DNA of 10,133 nucleotides. Origin: a bacterium. Its GTDB lineage: Bacteria; Lindowbacteria; 2-12-FULL-62-27. Positions 7,601-10,133 of the stretch are shown one piece after another. The DNA is taken from contig JACQOF010000131.1 of the NCBI GenBank assembly GCA_016202645.1, forward strand, positions 1 through 10,133, written 5' to 3'. The first letter of the stretch is position 1. Every line of letters starts with the position of its first letter. The position numbers and the translations under genes were made by a program. The notes beneath the pieces were generated by a model. It made no database searches, was not told the origin of the DNA, and was given only the letters and a program-made list of their open reading frames with translations.

Positions 7601-8314
7601 CAGGAACTGACGCCCGAAAACGAGCAGATCCGCTGGCGCATCGAGTCCGCCCGAAACCTTGTGGCCGACCGGGCCGCCGGATGGCTTGCCGAGGGTCGCA
7701 CGGCCCTGTCGGAGGGCCGGCTCGACGACGCGGATGTCTACTTCCAGGCTGTCCTCGGCGTCGATCCGCAGAACGCCGATGCCTCGGCCGGGATCCGGGA
7801 CGTGAAGAGGACGCGGATTGAAGGCGCTCCGGCGGCGCAGGTGGAATCGCCTGTCCCGGCCCCGATCTCCATGCAGGATGACGTTGAAAACCGGAAAGCC
7901 GCAAATGAGATCGCGGAGCTGATGACCCGCGCCGGCGAATACCGCCGGAAAGCCGCGCTCGCCGAGCGCCAGGGCCGGATTGATCTGGCCATCAGCCGTT
8001 CGCGTTCGGCTCTTGAGACGTATCGGGACGTTCTGCTTCGCAATCCAGCGGAGTCAACCGCGAAATCCGCGGCGAGGGATCTGGAATCCGGGATCGCCCG
8101 TCTGGAGAAACTCTGGAAAGAGAAGAAATCCGGCGATGTCCGCCGTCATCTCTATTCCGGCATGGGCCACTACCGTGCCGGCCGGCTGAACGAGGCGATC
8201 GCCGACTGGAACCGCGTCATCGCGATCGACCGGAGCAACGACCAGGCGCGCGAGTACATCCGGCGGGCTGAGAAGAAACTCGAACTGATCGACCAGTCGA
8301 GGAGCGGGCAATGA
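4685..8314 (+). CDS. PorV/UPF0164-like outer-membrane barrel fused to long TPR array
   Basis: A 1209-residue protein. It begins with a signal peptide (core ALIGVLLALMLTPV, ending in ARA at 31-33). Residues 40-189 are the typical PorV/PorQ-family start: GMGTRPASMGNAFVALSDDATSVFWNPAAL is spread over 48-77, and GFGLDAAALY is at 178-187. Residues about 190-330 are an insertion with two TPR-like units (YTLGMRAYETGR; FEEGVKLYDEGRLKESIPFF). The barrel then resumes with LSLGMNVQNLL (334-344) and ends at about 448 (RVSLSYEFGK). From about 455 to the end there are roughly 13 TPR-like units (patterns such as AGYLDFLKGDYAAARDEFARAL), with a Pro/Ala-rich break around 1055. PorV-family barrels are outer-membrane proteins; in Bacteroidota PorV shuttles type IX substrates. 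The TPR arm is expected to face the periplasm and bind partners. Start: ATG in TAATG overlapping the previous stop; an internal ATG at 4712 would also keep a signal peptide. The size is well above an ordinary PorV of about 350-450 residues. Confidence 0.88.
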   Translation: MYARLRSRLMSKALIGVLLALMLTPVRPAPARAESQSGGVVDPSTILGMGTRPASMGNAFVALSDDATSVFWNPAALDMARRKELFGQYSQAFFDNTAYNMLAYKHPLGRFGTLGGGLIIEGVDDLTRRDVNANNIGAFNVSKMNAMFSYGKQMTDGFYLGSTLHILRHQIDGFSGTGFGLDAAALYRFTNRYVEYSRAYLRLAREQIGQDAQRLYTLGMRAYETGRNADAFEQFLLAVETDPSDKAARKMLLVTAQKDQKLMERARAKKLTNGHASMAEFIKTHSANGDPVKNLRVWFEEGVKLYDEGRLKESIPFFEAVIRHARSNYITDRLSLGMNVQNLLQPSIKLKSTADKSPTNVKLGAAYRVTDWLQFALDVDFPTKGEHRIHFGVEWRPIDWLAFRAGLDHDNPTFGLGFKYQDLKVDYAFVPSSDLDNDFQRVSLSYEFGKSQGDITSERIQRGLTMAAKKDYASAKKEWESAQELAPEHPLPRKYIQESDAAYRAKVTDPWTEASRHLAAGRLMEAETLIRSILTFDPAFDPALRAAEQIRAQVPSYVESRFKAGYLDFLKGDYAAARDEFARALYFQPGHVSAEPYMAAARKFFETSERERAIRELYKDGLDQYRAGRWSEAAARLQSVLRRHATHPTAASLVEQIANFQEAEFLPEERALESERFFRIAKAQYLDDYVLRAEVSLSHSLALDPKNAEAQALLSRIEAQQSGELIAELVQGDDRFARGDVDKAVEAWRKVLESDPGNFDARRRLESAIDDIRTFIETMNRDGWRLEAEGVPTEALRRYNRTLLVDPFNPAAAARREALRAQSVAYVEKAYREAESYYQSGELEKSISLLSDLIAIDPELSGARDLQELARQKFEEHVTLARMRRLYKEGMAYAQNRNFEQAISAWQEIVSEESAHPEIAAMAADARQNMDAAIRELERDRNASFAAEFLRTGDEHLAAGRPIDALQAFRHAQELTPENEQIRWRIESARNLVADRAAGWLAEGRTALSEGRLDDADVYFQAVLGVDPQNADASAGIRDVKRTRIEGAPAAQVESPVPAPISMQDDVENRKAANEIAELMTRAGEYRRKAALAERQGRIDLAISRSRSALETYRDVLLRNPAESTAKSAARDLESGIARLEKLWKEKKSGDVRRHLYSGMGHYRAGRLNEAIADWNRVIAIDRSNDQAREYIRRAEKKLELIDQSRSGQ

Positions 8315-8361
8315 AAAATCGTGGAACACGAACGTCATTCGTGCTAGGATGCGCCCGATGA
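8311..8361 (+). CDS. 16-codon coupling ORF (candidate leader peptide)
   Basis: ATG at 8311 overlaps the stop of the TPR gene as ATGA, and the stop TGA at 8359 overlaps the chosen start of the phosphatase gene as ATGA (8358-8361). AGGAG at 8300-8304 is six bases upstream, a good Shine-Dalgarno. The peptide would be MKNRGTRTSFVLGCAR. It keeps ribosomes moving across the otherwise untranslated 43-base gap, so its role may be translational coupling rather than the peptide itself. It is very short and no family is recognised. Conservation would be needed to call it a real gene. Confidence 0.4.
   Translation: MKNRGTRTSFVLGCAR
8327..8343 (+). promoter_or_regulatory. Hairpin before phosphatase Shine-Dalgarno
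   Basis: CACGAA (8327-8332) and TTCGTG (8338-8343) form a perfect six-base stem with loop CGTCA. It stands three bases before AGGA (8346-8349), the likely Shine-Dalgarno of the phosphatase gene. It lies inside the 16-codon ORF, so translating ribosomes would open it. No T-run follows, so it is not a terminator. Confidence 0.4.
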
Positions 8362-10013
8362 GACTGCGCCTTCGGACAAAATTCGCCGCTCTGGTTCTGG
8401 GACTGATTTTGCTGATGATGGGGTCCGTCTGGTATCTGATCGTCAGCGAAGAGTCGGAGATGGAGGAGTCGTTCTCCAACCAACAGCGGCTTACCATGCG
8501 GGACGAGCTTCACAAACGGGCCGGAGGTATTTTCGCGTTTCTGGCCGCGAACAGCGAAGCCCTGGCCGTCGGGGATTATCTGACGGTGGACGCGTTTGTC
8601 CGGGACATCTCGCGGGAACCCGACATCCTGTTCGTCCAGATCGTGCGGAATGGCCGGCAGGTCGTGCCGCTTCCGGAGCGCGGGGAACCTCCGGTTTTCA
8701 CGCCGCCTCCGGGAATCGATCCCGCGGGAGACTCCTTCCAGGTTGGAACCGTCATCGCTGAATCCGGGGAGAACATCCTGGTTGCGTCGGGGCCCATCAT
8801 TGACAAGACCATCGGCGTCCGGGTCGCGGACGCCTACATCGGCATTTCCAAAAAGCCGATCGAGGACGCCATCTCGGACGCGCAGGAAATGGTTCGAGCG
8901 GTCGGCAAAAATGCCCGGCACAACATGACGTTCACAACCATCGTGCTCTCTCTCATCGGCATCGTCTGCGCCCTCCTGATGGTCCACTATGTCGTCCGCC
9001 CGATCCGCACCCTCGCCCGGGGCGCCCGGATCATCGGCGAGGGCAATCTGGACCACCAAGTGTCGGTGAGCACAAATGACGAAGTCGGCGAATTGGCGAA
9101 AACCTTCAACGAGATGACCCGGAACTTGAAGGCGGACCAGGTCGAGCTGGTGGAAAAGAAAAAATTCGAGCAGGAACTGAAGATCGCCATGGAAATCCAG
9201 AAGACTCTTCTGCCCAAAGAACTCCCGCGGGCCCCCGGCTACGACTTCGGCGCCGTGTTTTCCGCCGCCCGGGAAGTCAGCGGGGACTATTATGATTTTT
9301 TGACAGTACAGGCCAACGGCCACGCCCGAATCGGCGTCGTGATGGCGGACGTGTCGGGCAAGGGAGTCCCCGGCGCGTTCATGATGGCGGTTACCCGCAG
9401 TATTCTCCGCGCCAAGGCCACCGGGTCGGTGAATCCCTCGGACGTCCTCCGCGCAACCGACGCCGTTCTTCGTCCCGACATCAAGCGCGGCATGTTCGTC
9501 AGCATGTTTTACGGTTTGCTGGATCCCTCAACCGCCCGGATTTCCTTCAGCAACGCCGGGCACAATCCCAGCCTGGTCTACCGCGCCTCGTCCGGCGCCG
9601 TCGACTCGATCCGGTGCAAGGGCATGGCCTTCGGGATCGGGACCGCCCGGCAATTCGAGTCGCTGATATCGACCCGGGAGATCGGTCTTGATCCCGGCGA
9701 CATTTTCTTTCAGTACACCGACGGCGTTCAGCACGCCATGAACGCTGCCGGCGAGCGGTTCGGCATGGACCGCCTGATGGATATCTTCCGCGTCCATGCG
9801 GATCTGCCGGCCCAGTCCATCGTGGGCCGGATTCTTGAGATAGTCGGCGCGTTCACGTCCGCCGAAGCGCAGTTTGACGACATCACGATGGTGGCCATAA
9901 AAAGAACTTCCGTGTCTGTCATTCCCGCGAAAGCGGGAATCCAGCACGGGGTAAACTCCGTCGGGCATCCAGACATCGCGAAGCAGACTGGATTCCCGCT
10001 TTCGCGGGAATGA
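8358..10013 (+). CDS. Membrane HAMP-SpoIIE (RsbU-type) PP2C serine phosphatase
   Basis: A 551-residue inner-membrane sensor phosphatase, expected to dephosphorylate a STAS anti-anti-sigma-type partner. TM1 is at about 9-29, a periplasmic sensing region at about 30-190 (CHASE/Cache-like in size, family not certain), and TM2 at about 191-210. A HAMP domain lies at about 211-263 (VVRPIRTLARGARIIGEGN; NDEVGELAKTFNEM). A coiled linker (EQELKIAMEIQKTLLPKELP, 271-290) leads into the SpoIIE domain at about 296-516. Metal-binding and core motifs are intact: SGDYYDF (308-314), MADVSGKGVPGAFMM (329-343), NAGHNPS (399-405), GDIFFQYTDGV (447-457), FDDITMVAIKR (506-516). ATG 8358 was chosen because AGGA (8346-8349) is eight bases upstream; ATG 8349, in frame, would overlap that site. 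Residues 521-551 come from a palindromic repeat that also supplies the stop codon. A STAS gene follows, as in rsbU-rsbV type modules. Confidence 0.92.
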   Translation: MRLRLRTKFAALVLGLILLMMGSVWYLIVSEESEMEESFSNQQRLTMRDELHKRAGGIFAFLAANSEALAVGDYLTVDAFVRDISREPDILFVQIVRNGRQVVPLPERGEPPVFTPPPGIDPAGDSFQVGTVIAESGENILVASGPIIDKTIGVRVADAYIGISKKPIEDAISDAQEMVRAVGKNARHNMTFTTIVLSLIGIVCALLMVHYVVRPIRTLARGARIIGEGNLDHQVSVSTNDEVGELAKTFNEMTRNLKADQVELVEKKKFEQELKIAMEIQKTLLPKELPRAPGYDFGAVFSAAREVSGDYYDFLTVQANGHARIGVVMADVSGKGVPGAFMMAVTRSILRAKATGSVNPSDVLRATDAVLRPDIKRGMFVSMFYGLLDPSTARISFSNAGHNPSLVYRASSGAVDSIRCKGMAFGIGTARQFESLISTREIGLDPGDIFFQYTDGVQHAMNAAGERFGMDRLMDIFRVHADLPAQSIVGRILEIVGAFTSAEAQFDDITMVAIKRTSVSVIPAKAGIQHGVNSVGHPDIAKQTGFPLSRE

Positions 10014-10014
10014 C
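9918..10014. repeat. Palindromic repeat with perfect 27-base inverted arms (ATTCCCGC-type)
   Basis: The arms at 9918-9944 and 9988-10014 are perfect reverse complements. Each arm is itself a hairpin: ATTCCCGC-GAAA-GCGGGAAT at 9921-9940 and its counterpart ATTCCCGC-TTTC-GCGGGAAT at 9992-10011. A 43-base spacer lies between. The core recalls the widespread GTCATTCCCGCGAAAGCGGGAAT interspersed repeats (Neisseria dRS3-like in form), whose translation gives the familiar VIPAKAGIQ and FPLSRE peptides. It covers the 3' end of the phosphatase gene and ends about 25 bases before the STAS start. It may also act as an mRNA-stabilising or transcription-attenuating stem between the two genes. Confidence 0.9.
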
Positions 10015-10038
10015 GGACGATAACTAGGGGTGTTTCAA

Positions 10039-10133
10039 TTGGAATTCAAAGTCAACGTCAAATCCGCGAAATGGGACCCGGACCTGACCGTCCTGGAAAT
10101 TCACGGATCGGTCGACGCCCAGACCGCGCCGGC
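10039..10133 (+). CDS. STAS-domain protein, probable anti-sigma factor antagonist (partial)
   Basis: Only the first 31 or so residues are in the window: (M)EFKVNVKSAKWDPDLTVLEI, then HGSVDAQTAPA. This is the usual start of STAS anti-anti-sigma proteins, in which a first beta strand is followed by a GxVDAxTA-type motif. The conserved phosphorylatable serine would lie further downstream and is not seen. I chose TTG 10039 because AGGGG (10026-10030) sits eight bases upstream; GTG 10030 is in frame but would overlap that Shine-Dalgarno. Its position directly after the SpoIIE phosphatase supports a partner-switching pair, with the phosphatase acting on this protein or a paralogue. The 3' end is cut by the window edge. 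Confidence 0.75.
   Translation, partial: MEFKVNVKSAKWDPDLTVLEIHGSVDAQTAP

Overview
The window is GC-rich and almost all genes read on the + strand. It encodes envelope proteins typical of a Gram-negative (diderm) bacterium. These are two secreted beta-rich proteins, a PorV/UPF0164-like outer-membrane barrel fused to a long TPR array, and an inner-membrane HAMP-SpoIIE phosphatase followed by the start of a STAS protein. The combination of DUF11-type and Fn3/Ig-type surface proteins, an FlgD-Ig/T9SS-type C-terminal domain and a PorV-like barrel is most familiar from uncultured diderm lineages such as FCB-group bacteria, Elusimicrobiota and related candidate phyla. The intergenic DNA is dense in short palindromic repeats, which fits that picture. 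The lineage is an inference and no marker gene is present to fix it.

Layout. Bases 1-434 carry no convincing gene. They hold a roughly 110-base composite inverted repeat (69-179) and a run of further hairpins (203-411) that ends just before a strong Shine-Dalgarno. Gene 1 (435-1520) is a small secreted protein ending in a DUF11-like domain. Bases 1521-1730 are a patchwork of small repeats: a CCCTCC/GGAGGG hairpin, a tRNA T-arm-like hairpin with a T-run, and degenerate CGGAGA repeats. Gene 2 (about 1731-4685) is a 984-residue secreted multidomain protein whose C-terminus looks like an FlgD-Ig/T9SS type A sorting domain. Gene 3 (4685-8314) starts on the last base of gene 2's stop codon (TAATG). 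It encodes a PorV-like barrel interrupted by a TPR insertion and followed by about 13 more TPR-like units. A 16-codon ORF (8311-8361) then bridges by ATGA overlaps at both ends to gene 4 (8358-10013), a membrane-anchored SpoIIE/RsbU-type phosphatase. The last 31 codons and stop of gene 4 lie inside a palindromic repeat (9918-10014). A STAS-domain gene starts at about 10039 and runs off the window.

How the parts may work together. In Bacteroidota type IX secretion, PorV carries substrates by their C-terminal domain. A CTD-bearing surface protein translationally coupled to a PorV-like barrel with a large TPR arm is therefore plausibly a substrate plus carrier/assembly pair. The phosphatase and STAS protein are the usual halves of a partner-switching regulator (RsbU/RsbV type). 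They lie downstream in close succession, so envelope sensing may be co-expressed with the surface system. The assembled model is inference. The individual domain calls for genes 3 and 4 are strong.
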